Source: an uncultured Collinsella sp. (GTDB taxonomy: Bacteria; Actinomycetota; Coriobacteriia; Coriobacteriales; Coriobacteriaceae). From it: a DNA stretch of 11,338 nucleotides. Of this stretch, positions 1 through 6,291 are shown in pieces; positions within the stretch are counted from its first letter, which is position 1; the number at the start of each line of letters is the position of its first letter. The notes under the pieces were generated by a model that was not told where the DNA came from, ran no database searches, and saw nothing but the letters and a program-made list of their open reading frames with translations. A program made the translations under genes and the position numbers. The DNA lies in assembly GCA_900759045.1 (NCBI GenBank), contig CAAETU010000004.1, positions 1-11,338 of the forward strand. Reading direction: 5' to 3'.

Positions 1-93
1 AAGATTGAAGGGCCTGACCCCGGAGGAGTACCGGAATCAGGCCCTCGCGGCCTAGTCGCTATTTAGGGCGTCCAAGATTTGGGGCGCAGTTCA
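1..93 (+). mobile_element. Right end of an IS3-family (IS150-like) insertion sequence
   Basis: The window opens inside an insertion sequence. The last 17 codons of a transposase end at 55. After a short gap, a stretch at about 70-93 ends in GGGGCGCAGTTCA. Read on the other strand it begins TGAACTGCGCCCC and continues to TTGGAC, the layout of the terminal inverted repeat of IS150-group IS3 elements. The left end and most of the element lie outside the window, so completeness and target duplication cannot be judged. The outer edge at 93 is set by the terminal CA and could be off by a base or two. It lies about 60 bp past the argS stop codon. Confidence 0.7.
2..55 (+). CDS. IS3-family transposase OrfB, C-terminal tail (partial)
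   Basis: Only the last 17 codons are present, reading RLKGLTPEEYRNQALAA and then a TAG stop at 53-55. The pattern KGLTPEEYRNQAL resembles the extreme C-terminus of IS150-type OrfB integrases, where a K-G-L-(S/T)-P-x-x-Y-R-x-Q motif closes the DDE integrase-core (rve) protein. The catalytic residues would lie upstream, outside the window. The inverted-repeat end downstream supports the call. It cannot be told whether the full gene is intact. Confidence 0.7.
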   Translation, partial: RLKGLTPEEYRNQALAA

Positions 94-154
94 ATGGGAG
101 ATCGGGCTTTCGAGGCTCAGTCAAACCAAACCAACGCAGTCAAACGACCAGCGC

Positions 155-2008
155 TTACATCTGCTCGGGGGCAGAAACGCCAACGAGGGTAAGCACCAGG
201 GCGAGCGTGACACGGACGGCGTCGCAGGCGGCCAAACGGGCGCGCGAGAGCTCAGGGTCGACGGGACGGCCCTCGCTCGGAAGGACCTGGCAGGCGGCGT
301 AGAAGCCGTGGAAGTCGCCAGCGAGCTCCTCGGCAAAGTGCGTCAGGCGGAACGGGGCGCGATCGCGAGCGCAGCTACCGATGAGGTCGGTGAGCTCGTT
401 GAGCTTACGCGAAAGGGCAAGCTCGGTCGGGTCGGTCAGCAGCGAGTAATCGACGTTCTCGCCAATAGCCTTCTCGGCGACGGCCTTCATGCCCATCTCG
501 GCGGCCTGCTCGGCGGTAACGTCGGCGGCACGACGCAGGATGGAGCACACGCGAGCGTGAGCGTACTGCACGTAGTACACCGGGTTGGAGTTGTCGCGCT
601 TCTTGACGGCCTCAATGTCGAAGTCGACCATCTGGTTGGAGCTCTTGGAGATGAGCGTGTAGCGAGCGGCGTCGGAGCCGACCTCGTCGACGAGTTCCTG
701 CAGGGTCACCATGGTGCCCTTGCGCTTGGACATGCGGACGGGCTTGCCGTTGCGCAGCAGGTTGACGAGCTGGCCCAGCAGAACCTCAAACTTGCCGGGA
801 TAGCCAAGAGCGTCACAGACGCAGCGGACGCGCTCGATGTAGCCGTGGTGGTCGGCGCCCCAGATGTCGATGACGTGGTCGACGCGCTGGAACTTATCCC
901 AGTGATAGGCAACGTCGGAGGCGAAGTAGGTGTACTCGCCATCGGACTTGATCAGGACGCGGTCCTTGTCGTCGCCCAGGTCGGTGGAGCGGAACCACAG
1001 GGCACCGTCCTTGGTGTAGAGGTAGCCCATCTTGTCGAGCTTCTCAAAAGCGCGGTCGACGGCGGAGGTGCCGGCGGTCTCGCCCTCGGTGTCCTTCACG
1101 TACAGGGAGCGCTCGGAGAACCAGCGGTCAAAGTCGCAGTTGACGGCATGGCAAAGGTCGCGCATGTTGTCGACCATCTTTACATAGCCGCGCTCGCGGA
1201 AGCTCTCCATGCGCTCCTGCGGATCGGCGTTGACCCACTTGTCGCCGTCGGTGCGCCAGAACTCGGCAGCCTCGTCGATGATGTAGTCGCCGCCGTAGGA
1301 GTCCTTGCCCAGAGTCTCGGCAAAGTTGTCCTGATACGGATGGGTCTCGGGGTGCTCGTCGCTCTCGTCGGCAACAAAGGCGTCGCGGTCGGCGATCAGA
1401 ATCTTGTGAGCCTCGTCGATATCCACGCCCTGCTTGGCGATGATGTCGGCAAGCTGCATATAGCGCGTGCTGATGGAGTTACCGAAGGTGTTCATCTGAG
1501 AGCCGTGGTCGTTGATGTAGAACTCACGCTGGATGTCGTAACCGGCGTGGTCCATCACACGACAAAGGGAGTCGCCCAGAGCGGCCCAGCGACCATGACC
1601 GATGTGCATGGGGCCGACGGGGTTGGCGGAGACGAACTCGACCTGGGTCTTCAGGCCGCCACCGACGTTGGACTTAGCGAAGTCCATACCCTTCTCGCGG
1701 GCCTCGCCAAAGATGGCGTTCTTGACGGCGACGGAGAGGTAGAAGTTGATGAAGCCAGGACCGGCGATCTCGACCTTCTCGATCGCGGGGTCCTCGGGCA
1801 TATGGGCAACGACGGCCTCGGCGATCTTGCGCGGGGCGCAGTGAGCCAGCTTGGCGGACTTCAGGGCCATGGTGGAGGTCCACTCGCCATGAGAAGTATC
1901 AGCCGGTCGCTCGATAGCGCAATCGTCAAGTTCAAATGCGGAAAGGTCGCCGGCCTCCTGGGCCGCAGCAAGCGCAGCGCGTACCAGCTCTTCAATCTTC
2001 TCGGGCAT
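155..2008 (-). CDS. argS: Arginyl-tRNA synthetase (arginine--tRNA ligase)
   Basis: A class I aminoacyl-tRNA synthetase that attaches arginine to tRNA-Arg in the cytoplasm (617 aa). An N-terminal Add-1-type region (about 1-110) leads into the catalytic fold with VEFVSANPVGPMHIGHGR (HIGH at 135-138) and YINDHGSQ (165-171). The KMSKS-type loop is MSKRKGT (426-432), followed by the DALR anticodon-binding helices containing VYYVQYAHARV (477-487). The C-terminus VSAPEQM matches the usual end of the family. The start at 2008 is preferred over an in-frame ATG at 2047 because a strong AAGGAGG lies a few bases upstream of it. The protein is longer than the usual 550-590 aa, mainly through an extra acidic stretch at about 188-238. 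It is transcribed away from the CarD-family gene and ends about 60 bp from an insertion sequence; no clear terminator is visible after its stop codon. Confidence 0.97.
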   Translation of the reverse strand: MPEKIEELVRAALAAAQEAGDLSAFELDDCAIERPADTSHGEWTSTMALKSAKLAHCAPRKIAEAVVAHMPEDPAIEKVEIAGPGFINFYLSVAVKNAIFGEAREKGMDFAKSNVGGGLKTQVEFVSANPVGPMHIGHGRWAALGDSLCRVMDHAGYDIQREFYINDHGSQMNTFGNSISTRYMQLADIIAKQGVDIDEAHKILIADRDAFVADESDEHPETHPYQDNFAETLGKDSYGGDYIIDEAAEFWRTDGDKWVNADPQERMESFRERGYVKMVDNMRDLCHAVNCDFDRWFSERSLYVKDTEGETAGTSAVDRAFEKLDKMGYLYTKDGALWFRSTDLGDDKDRVLIKSDGEYTYFASDVAYHWDKFQRVDHVIDIWGADHHGYIERVRCVCDALGYPGKFEVLLGQLVNLLRNGKPVRMSKRKGTMVTLQELVDEVGSDAARYTLISKSSNQMVDFDIEAVKKRDNSNPVYYVQYAHARVCSILRRAADVTAEQAAEMGMKAVAEKAIGENVDYSLLTDPTELALSRKLNELTDLIGSCARDRAPFRLTHFAEELAGDFHGFYAACQVLPSEGRPVDPELSRARLAACDAVRVTLALVLTLVGVSAPEQM

Positions 2009-2012
2009 AGAT

Positions 2013-2019
2013 CCTCCTT
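2013..2019 (-). promoter_or_regulatory. Ribosome binding site that fixes the argS start
   Basis: On the minus strand this reads AAGGAGG, four bases before the ATG at 2006-2008. No comparable site precedes the upstream in-frame ATG at 2047, so it decides the start. Confidence 0.85.
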
Positions 2020-2067
2020 GTGTTAAAGCCCCCGAGCTCTTGGTCACTCGTAGGGCAAAAGCCAGAG

Positions 2068-2076
2068 TTTATAGCA
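2068..2076 (-). promoter_or_regulatory. Candidate argS promoter, extended -10
   Basis: The minus strand reads TGCTATAAA, which fits an extended -10 element (TGN followed by TATAAA). It lies about 60 bp upstream of the argS start in AT-rich DNA. No convincing -35 hexamer is present at 17-18 bp, which is acceptable for an extended -10 promoter. The call rests on sequence pattern only. Confidence 0.45.
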
Positions 2077-2292
2077 CTCTATCACAAGCGGTAACTACTG
2101 TCGCAGGGTAAAGCTAATAGATATTGCATATGCACAAAAATGACTACCGCTCTTGCGCGGCGGTACAAAGTTGGCGGTTTGCCTGCTGTTTATACACGTT
2201 CTAGAAATGCATAAACGTATGAATAAGCCGTTCTATTTATCGAATACTCTTACCTATCGGAGTTGTGTGCTTTTCCTGCATAAAGTGATGGT
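2077..2292. other. AT-rich divergent spacer between argS and the CarD-family gene
   Basis: The stretch between the two divergent genes is markedly richer in A/T than its surroundings and holds no supportable gene. A small inverted repeat TACCGC/GCGGTA lies at 2145-2165. No T-box, riboswitch or tRNA-like structure was recognised. A 61-codon open frame here (2153-2338) starts at TTG, lacks a ribosome site and has no coding bias. Confidence 0.5.
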
Positions 2293-2322
2293 TTGCGCAC
2301 GTCATCGTGGTATTCTTAACAT
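2293..2322 (+). promoter_or_regulatory. Candidate promoter of the CarD-family gene
   Basis: TTGCGC (2293-2298) and TAACAT (2317-2322) are separated by 18 bp and lie just upstream of the start codon at 2351, which would give a short leader carrying the GGAGGT ribosome site at 2342-2347. Both hexamers match the housekeeping consensus only partly (about four of six bases each). Confidence 0.35.
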
Positions 2323-2350
2323 ACGTAAATTCGTATAAGTTGGAGGTAGC

Positions 2351-2836
2351 ATGTTCTCAATCGGTCAACACGTCATTCATCCGGGTCAGGGAGTCTGCAC
2401 CGTCGTCGGCTTTAGGGACGACACACCGCAGCCCATGTTGTTGCTCGAGACCAAACAGGGACATGCGCAGACGATTCTCATGTACCCCGTGGCGCAGGCC
2501 GACCGTCTGCATGCCGCTATCTCCCAGCAAGATGCAGAGCACCTGCTGAGCCACTACGATGAGCTGGAGTGCGACACCTTTACCGAGCGCAATAGCTCGC
2601 TCGAGGAGACGCACTTTAAGCAGCAGCTCAAGCTGGGCGCGCCCGAGACGGTTCGCGTGGCAAAAACCATGATGCACCGTATTCGCCAGGCCGAGGAAGC
2701 AGATAAAAAGCCCAGCTCCTACTACATGCGCGTACTCAAGGAAGCCAAGCGCCGCTCCATCGAGGAGTTCGCCGTGGCCCTGGGCGTCACCGAAGAGGCC
2801 GCCGAAGCCCGCCTAGCCCAAGCCGCCCTCAACTAA
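2351..2836 (+). CDS. CarD/CdnL-family transcription regulator
   Basis: A 161-aa protein. The N-terminus FSIGQHVIHPGQGVCTVVGF matches the start of the CarD_CdnL_TRCF domain, a small beta-barrel that binds the RNA polymerase beta subunit in CarD and CdnL. The region after about residue 65 is helical and charged, as expected for the C-terminal part that contacts DNA near the -10 element in characterised homologues. The total length fits the family. GGAGGT lies four bases before the ATG. It is transcribed alone, divergently from argS. Its TAA stop (2834-2836) is also the first three bases of a 45-bp hairpin repeat, which is followed by a strong terminator. The family call is firm. Whether it is an essential global factor like mycobacterial CarD or a specialised paralogue cannot be told, so no gene symbol is given. 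Confidence 0.88.
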   Translation: MFSIGQHVIHPGQGVCTVVGFRDDTPQPMLLLETKQGHAQTILMYPVAQADRLHAAISQQDAEHLLSHYDELECDTFTERNSSLEETHFKQQLKLGAPETVRVAKTMMHRIRQAEEADKKPSSYYMRVLKEAKRRSIEEFAVALGVTEEAAEARLAQAALN

Positions 2837-2878
2837 CCTGCCAAAAAGGGACAGGTTTATTTTGGCAGGTTTTATCTG
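2834..2878 (+). repeat. 45-bp hairpin repeat, copy A (type 1), starting on the stop codon of the CarD-family gene
   Basis: It runs from TAACCTGCC to TTTTATCTG. The arms AACCTGCCAAAA (2835-2846) and TTTTGGCAGGTT (2860-2871) pair over 12 bp around a loop containing GGGACAGGTT. TTTTAT follows the right arm, so the RNA could act as a weak intrinsic terminator. Copies B and C differ from it by one or two bases. It lies upstream of the RAYT gene and in inverted orientation to copy B, which lies downstream of that gene. Confidence 0.93.
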
Positions 2879-2902
2879 GCCAAACGTCAACAAACAATCA
2901 GT

Positions 2903-2948
2903 AAATGGCCGGGTGCTCCGTTTTGTTTGTGAGCGCCCGGCCATTTTT
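2903..2948 (+). terminator. Strong intrinsic terminator after the CarD-family gene
   Basis: AAATGGCCGGGTGCTC (2903-2918) pairs with GAGCGCCCGGCCATTT (2931-2946) over 16 bp with a single wobble pair, around a 12-base T-rich loop, and is followed by a T-run. The A-run on the left makes it potentially bidirectional. It lies about 25 bp beyond hairpin repeat copy A. Confidence 0.85.
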
Positions 2949-3180
2949 CTATATCCGTAGAATACGTGAAGCCCATTTGCGATGACATCACGCGGGGGCC
3001 GTCCAGATCGACGCAACCAACGGCCGCATCCACAACAAGCGCGCCTGTCTTGCTCAATTACCATTAAAAAGCATCAATTTGAAAACGCAATAACATTTCG
3101 GCAGGTAGCAGCTATAGTCGGTGAACTGAATCTCGACAACCGAAGCCTCCGAATGAGGTATCTTCAGCCCATCCAAGCTA
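2949..3180. other. Leader region upstream of the RAYT gene, with a possible gene relic
   Basis: No intact gene is supported here. Positions 2989-3045 can be read as about 19 codons (…AVQIDATNGRIHNKRA…) with G or C at nearly every third position, bounded upstream by an in-frame stop and downstream by AT-rich DNA. It could be a decayed fragment of a displaced gene, but no family was recognised. TATAGT at 3113-3118 is a possible -10 element for the transposase gene, without a good -35. An open frame runs through this region into the RAYT gene but lacks a ribosome site. Confidence 0.3.
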
Positions 3181-3187
3181 AAGGAGG
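3181..3187 (+). promoter_or_regulatory. Ribosome binding site that fixes the RAYT start
   Basis: AAGGAGG, four bases before the ATG at 3192. It selects this start over the 70-codon upstream extension of the frame. Confidence 0.8.
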
Positions 3188-3191
3188 GGCC

Positions 3192-3950
3192 ATGCCGAGA
3201 AAACCTCGTTCAAAGTCACCAACCGGTTATTTCCACATCACGTTGCGTGGAAACGGAGGGCAATTGCTGTTTGACGATGCCGAGGACCGAATCGCCATGC
3301 TTCAGATCCTCGATGCGATCCTCCCCAAACACAATATCGAGCTTATCGCTTGGTGCCTTATGGGAAACCACATTCATCTGCTCATCGACGATCCGGACGA
3401 CCGCAAGAGCGACGCGATGCACGCGGTAGCAGTATCGTATGCGGGCAGGTACAATGCGCGGACGGGGCATATCGGCCACGTGTTACAGGAGCGGTTTTGG
3501 GATTCGCCCATTAAGTCAGAAGTATATTTACTCGAGGCAATTCGATACATTCATCTGAATCCACAAAAAGCGGGACTGGCGGCATACGACGAATATCCCT
3601 GGAGCAGCCATCGCGAGTATCTAATGAGTGCCAGGTCACGGCCGCATGTTACCGGCAGCGTTGTCGGTGTTTTATTCCCAACACCTCGCTCATACCTTCG
3701 GCTCATGGAAAGTACGCCGTCGCTTCCCTATCGCCCCAGCGCAACAGCCAAGGTTCGCGAGGAAGATCTATGCGAATTTGGCACGGCAATCGTGCAGAGT
3801 GTCGCAGGATGTGCTCCGACGGAACTCAAATCCGTCTCCAAGCCACTTCGCAATGAGGCGATTCTCGCGCTTCGAAAACAAGGGCTAACGGTTAAGCAGG
3901 TTCAGCTGCTGACCGGACTGGGAACATGGATTATCAAGAACGCGTCGTAG
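3192..3950 (+). CDS. REP-associated tyrosine transposase (RAYT), Y1/HUH family
   Basis: A 252-aa single-strand DNA transposase of the Y1_Tnp (IS200-like) superfamily. The N-terminus YFHITLRGNGGQLLF (13-27) matches the RAYT signature usually seen as H-V-x-x-R-G-N-N-R-Q-x-x-F. The metal-binding HUH motif is NHIHLLI with H60 and H62. The likely catalytic tyrosine is Y119, in the helix IRYIHLNPQKAGL, where the family has Y-x-x-x-N-P-x-x-A-G. A C-terminal segment (about 220-250: LALRKQGLTVKQVQLLTGLG) looks like a helix-turn-helix, as in many longer RAYTs. The motifs appear intact. RAYTs are single-copy genes that act on short palindromic REP sequences rather than moving like ordinary insertion sequences. 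Inverted copies of a 45-bp palindromic repeat lie on both sides (2834-2878 and 4079-4123), the expected kind of substrate. The gene appears less GC-biased than its neighbours, which suggests transfer. Confidence 0.88.
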   Translation: MPRKPRSKSPTGYFHITLRGNGGQLLFDDAEDRIAMLQILDAILPKHNIELIAWCLMGNHIHLLIDDPDDRKSDAMHAVAVSYAGRYNARTGHIGHVLQERFWDSPIKSEVYLLEAIRYIHLNPQKAGLAAYDEYPWSSHREYLMSARSRPHVTGSVVGVLFPTPRSYLRLMESTPSLPYRPSATAKVREEDLCEFGTAIVQSVAGCAPTELKSVSKPLRNEAILALRKQGLTVKQVQLLTGLGTWIIKNAS

Positions 3951-4037
3951 CGTCGCGTTTGCCGAGTTACGGATACGGCGAAGCGCAGCTGTCTGCCGCG
4001 AGGCGCCGCCATTCGCCAGCGTCACCATGTCAAACAG

Positions 4038-4076
4038 AAAACGCTTCCGCTGAATAACATCCAACGGAAGCGTTTT
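4038..4076 (-). terminator. Intrinsic terminator after the HD gene, bidirectional
   Basis: AAAACGCTTCCG (4038-4049) and CGGAAGCGTTTT (4065-4076) pair perfectly over 12 bp around a 15-base loop. Both strands end in T-runs, so it could also stop transcription of the convergent RAYT gene. It lies just beyond hairpin repeat copy B when read from the HD gene. Confidence 0.75.
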
Positions 4077-4078
4077 CC

Positions 4079-4123
4079 CAGATAAAACCTACCAAAATAA
4101 ACCTGTCCCTTTTTGGCAGGTTA
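4079..4123 (-). repeat. 45-bp hairpin repeat, copy B (type 1), starting on the HD-gene stop codon
   Basis: Read on the minus strand it begins TAACCTGCC and ends TTTTATCTG. It differs from copy A at one base: the right arm has GGTAGG where copy A has GGCAGG, which still allows a wobble pair. Its first three bases are the TAA stop of the HD-domain gene. With copy A it frames the RAYT gene as 45-bp inverted repeats about 1.2 kb apart. Confidence 0.93.
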
Positions 4124-4720
4124 GGCCTGGAAGGTGTCGCGGTCGGGCGCGAAGGACTGCATGGCCGCGATGGTGCGGTCGAAGAGCTCGGGAAGCTCCC
4201 AGCCCAACATCTCGGCGCCCTGCGAAATCACGTCGCGCGAGCAGCCGGCGGCAAAGCGCTTGTCCTTGAACTTTTTCTTGAGCGACTTAGTCGTAAAGTC
4301 CATGACGCTTTTGCTCGGACGCATGATCACGGCAGCACCGATCAGGCCGGTGAGCTCGTCGCAAGCAAACAGGATCTTCTCCATCTGAAGCTCGGGCTTG
4401 GGCAGCGAGGCATTGAAATCGGACGTGTGCGTCTGAATAGCGCGAATGAGTTCGGGCGATGCGCCCTCGCCCTCGAGGATTTCTGCCGCATAGATGGTGT
4501 GGTTCACGGGGTCGTCCTCATGCTCCTCCCAATCCAAGTCGTGCAGCAGGCCGACGATGCCCCAAAACTCCTCGTTCTTGGGATCGAACTCGCGCGCAAA
4601 GTAGCGCATGGTGCCCTCGACCGTCTCGCCGTGGGTGATGTGGAACGGGTCTTTGTTGTGCTCGTTAAGCAGTTCGAACGCACGGTCGCGGGTGATTCCG
4701 GCGGAAAGCATCTGGGACAT
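4121..4720 (-). CDS. HD-domain phosphohydrolase family protein
   Basis: A 199-aa cytoplasmic protein with an HD-type metal-dependent phosphohydrolase fold. Candidate metal ligands in order are H27 or H30 (PFHITHGETV), the HD pair H60-D61 in GIVGLLHDLDWEEH, H98 (AIQTHTSDF) and D121 (FACDELTGL). This order and spacing fit the small single-domain HD/HDIG hydrolases, which act on nucleotides or phosphate esters; the substrate here is unknown. The start at 4720 is supported by GGAGGT seven bases upstream; the 41-codon extension of the frame has none. It is a single-gene unit, convergent with the RAYT gene and separated from proA upstream by proA's terminator. Its TAA stop forms the first bases of hairpin repeat copy B. 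Confidence 0.82.
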   Translation of the reverse strand: MSQMLSAGITRDRAFELLNEHNKDPFHITHGETVEGTMRYFAREFDPKNEEFWGIVGLLHDLDWEEHEDDPVNHTIYAAEILEGEGASPELIRAIQTHTSDFNASLPKPELQMEKILFACDELTGLIGAAVIMRPSKSVMDFTTKSLKKKFKDKRFAAGCSRDVISQGAEMLGWELPELFDRTIAAMQSFAPDRDTFQA

Positions 4721-4726
4721 GGCAAT

Positions 4727-4732
4727 ACCTCC
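4727..4732 (-). promoter_or_regulatory. Ribosome binding site of the HD gene
   Basis: GGAGGT on the minus strand, six to seven bases before the ATG at 4718-4720. It excludes the longer upstream start at 4843. Confidence 0.75.
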
Positions 4733-4811
4733 AGGTGAGTCGGTGCTAGGACACGGTGTCATTATCGTATATCGCCGTAGCTCAAGCCGAAAGGCAGAAA
4801 AGGTATACGGA

Positions 4812-4842
4812 GAAAAAAGCCGGGCAAACGTGTCGCCCGGCA
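4812..4842 (-). terminator. Intrinsic terminator of proA
   Basis: On the minus strand GCCGGGC, a nine-base loop and GCCCGGC are followed directly by TTTTTT (the complement of 4813-4818). It is a textbook short GC-rich terminator, lying just past hairpin repeat copy C when read from proA. Confidence 0.85.
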
Positions 4843-4848
4843 AAACCG

Positions 4849-4894
4849 CAGATAAAACCTGCCAAAATAAACCTGTCCCTTTTTGGTAGGTTTA
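4849..4894 (-). repeat. 46-bp hairpin repeat, copy C (type 1), starting on the proA stop codon
   Basis: Read on the minus strand it begins TAAACCTACC and ends TTTTATCTG. It has one extra A after the TAA and an A in the left arm where copies A and B have G; the rest is identical. The left-arm change leaves one mismatch in the stem. The TAA is the proA stop codon. The orientation relative to its gene matches copies A and B. Confidence 0.93.
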
Positions 4895-6178
4895 GGGGCG
4901 GACCTGGCCGGTGCCGCGGAGCTTGTATTTGTAGGTGGTGAGGGCCTCGGCGGCAAAGGGTCCGCGGGCGTGGAGCTTTTGGGTCGAGATGCCGATCTCG
5001 GCGCCCAGGCCAAACTCGCCGCCGTCGGTGAAGCGCGTGCTGGCGTTGGCGTACACGGCCGAGGCATCGACCGCATCCAGGAAGCGCTCGCAGGCATCCT
5101 CGTCCTCGGCGATGATGGCCTCGGAATGCATGGTGCCGTAGCGGTTGATGTGCGCGATGGCCTCGTCCTCGTTCGCCACGACTTTCACGCTCATCTCGAG
5201 CGCCAGATACTCACGGCCCCAGTCCTCCTCGGTTGCGGCCACGTAGTCGTCGCCCTCGGCAAGACCGGCATCGGCGCATGCGGCGCACGTGGTCTCGTCA
5301 CCGTGAATCAGTACACCGTGGTCGTGCAGCACAGCCGCGACCGCAGGCAAAAACGAATCTGCCACGGCGCGGTCGACCAGCAACGACTCGGCGGCATTAC
5401 ACACGCCTACGCGCTGGGTCTTGGCATTGACGATAATGTTGAGCGCTTTATCGAAGTCGGCGGATTCATGCACGTAGATGTGGCAGTTGCCCGTGCCTGT
5501 CTCGATCACCGGAACGAGCGACTCGCGCACGCAGCGCTGGATCAGGCCCGCGCCGCCACGCGGAATGAGTACATCGACGATGCCGCGAAGCTTCATGAGC
5601 TCGCCGGTTGCCTCGCGGTCGGTAGACTCGATCATCGAGACGGCCTCGCGCGGGAAGCCCTGCGCCTCGAGGGCATCGGCCAGCAACTCGGCAATCATGG
5701 CGCACGAGTGATAGGCCAGCGAACCGCCGCGCAGAATGCAGGCGTTGCCGGTGCGAATGCAGATGCCCGCGGCATCTGCCGTCACGTTGGGGCGCGCCTC
5801 ATACACCATGGCGACCAAGCCCAGCGGCACGCTCACGCGGGTCAGATCCACACCGCTTGCAAGCACGCGGTGGTCGAGCACGCGGCCGACAGGATCGGGC
5901 AGCTCAGCGAGCTTCTCCAGGCCAGCGGCCATGCCCTCGACGCGCTCGAGCGTCAGCAGTAAGCGGTCGAGCAGGCCCGCCGAGGTGCCCGCATCGCGCG
6001 CCGCGGACATATCGAGCTCATTGGCGGCAACGATGGAATCAACGCCGTCGCGCAGCGCCACGGCCATGGCGCGCACGGCCTCCTGGCGCTGGACATCGCT
6101 CGCCGTGGCAAGCGCGCCCGAAGCGGCCTTGGCCTTAACGGCAAGATCGTGAACGTAGGTGGCTATATCGACCGACAT
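4892..6178 (-). CDS. proA: Glutamate-5-semialdehyde dehydrogenase (gamma-glutamyl phosphate reductase)
   Basis: It catalyses the NADPH-dependent reduction of gamma-glutamyl phosphate to glutamate-5-semialdehyde, the second step of proline synthesis from glutamate. The 428-aa protein belongs to the aldehyde dehydrogenase superfamily. Visible motifs are VYEARPNVT (125-133), the region GNACILRGGS (144-153), IETGTGNCHIYV (225-236), the catalytic cysteine C260 in RVGVCNAAESL, and the C-terminal block FGLGAEIGISTQKLHARGPF. The length is usual for ProA, and the end …GTGQVRP fits the family, so the stop appears to be native although hairpin repeat copy C begins on it. Only a weak purine stretch (AAAGGG) precedes the ATG. 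It is transcribed divergently from the peptidase gene and is not in one operon with proB, which lies about 1.8 kb away on the same strand beyond that gene. Confidence 0.97.
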   Translation of the reverse strand: MSVDIATYVHDLAVKAKAASGALATASDVQRQEAVRAMAVALRDGVDSIVAANELDMSAARDAGTSAGLLDRLLLTLERVEGMAAGLEKLAELPDPVGRVLDHRVLASGVDLTRVSVPLGLVAMVYEARPNVTADAAGICIRTGNACILRGGSLAYHSCAMIAELLADALEAQGFPREAVSMIESTDREATGELMKLRGIVDVLIPRGGAGLIQRCVRESLVPVIETGTGNCHIYVHESADFDKALNIIVNAKTQRVGVCNAAESLLVDRAVADSFLPAVAAVLHDHGVLIHGDETTCAACADAGLAEGDDYVAATEEDWGREYLALEMSVKVVANEDEAIAHINRYGTMHSEAIIAEDEDACERFLDAVDASAVYANASTRFTDGGEFGLGAEIGISTQKLHARGPFAAEALTTYKYKLRGTGQVRP

Positions 6179-6222
6179 GAACGGCCCTTTCTCTTAGATG
6201 TTTGCCAACCATGGTAGCCGAT

Positions 6223-6253
6223 TTGCACGCATCCTCGCAGACGGCGGTAGAAT
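6223..6253 (+). promoter_or_regulatory. Candidate promoter of the peptidase gene
   Basis: TTGCAC (6223-6228) and TAGAAT (6248-6253) are separated by 19 bp. The -10 is a very good actinobacterial match, while the spacing is on the long side. It would start the transcript near 6260, which fits a start codon at 6292 rather than at the upstream in-frame ATG at 6202. Confidence 0.45.
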
Positions 6254-6291
6254 TGGTCAATCCGAAACACCGCAACGAATGGAAGCATCAC

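Noticed and set aside
308..2026. A 572-codon open frame on the plus strand opposite argS
   Set aside because: It is the antisense shadow of a high-GC gene. argS on the other strand has all family motifs and a strong ribosome site, and the shadow has low-complexity Val/Gly/Asp-rich composition.
2153..2338. A 61-codon open frame in the argS to CarD-family gene spacer
   Set aside because: It starts at TTG, has no ribosome site and no codon bias, and overlaps the likely CarD-family gene promoter.
2009..2350. A T-box or riboswitch upstream of argS
   Set aside because: No T-box core, specifier stem or antiterminator was seen; the only structure is a six-base inverted repeat beyond the candidate promoter.
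2834..4894. The three 45-bp copies as a CRISPR array
   Set aside because: They are about 1.2 kb and 0.77 kb apart with genes between, occur in both orientations, and no cas gene is present.
4883..5962. A 359-codon open frame on the plus strand opposite proA
   Set aside because: It is an antisense shadow; proA is unambiguous, and no domain is visible in the opposite frame.
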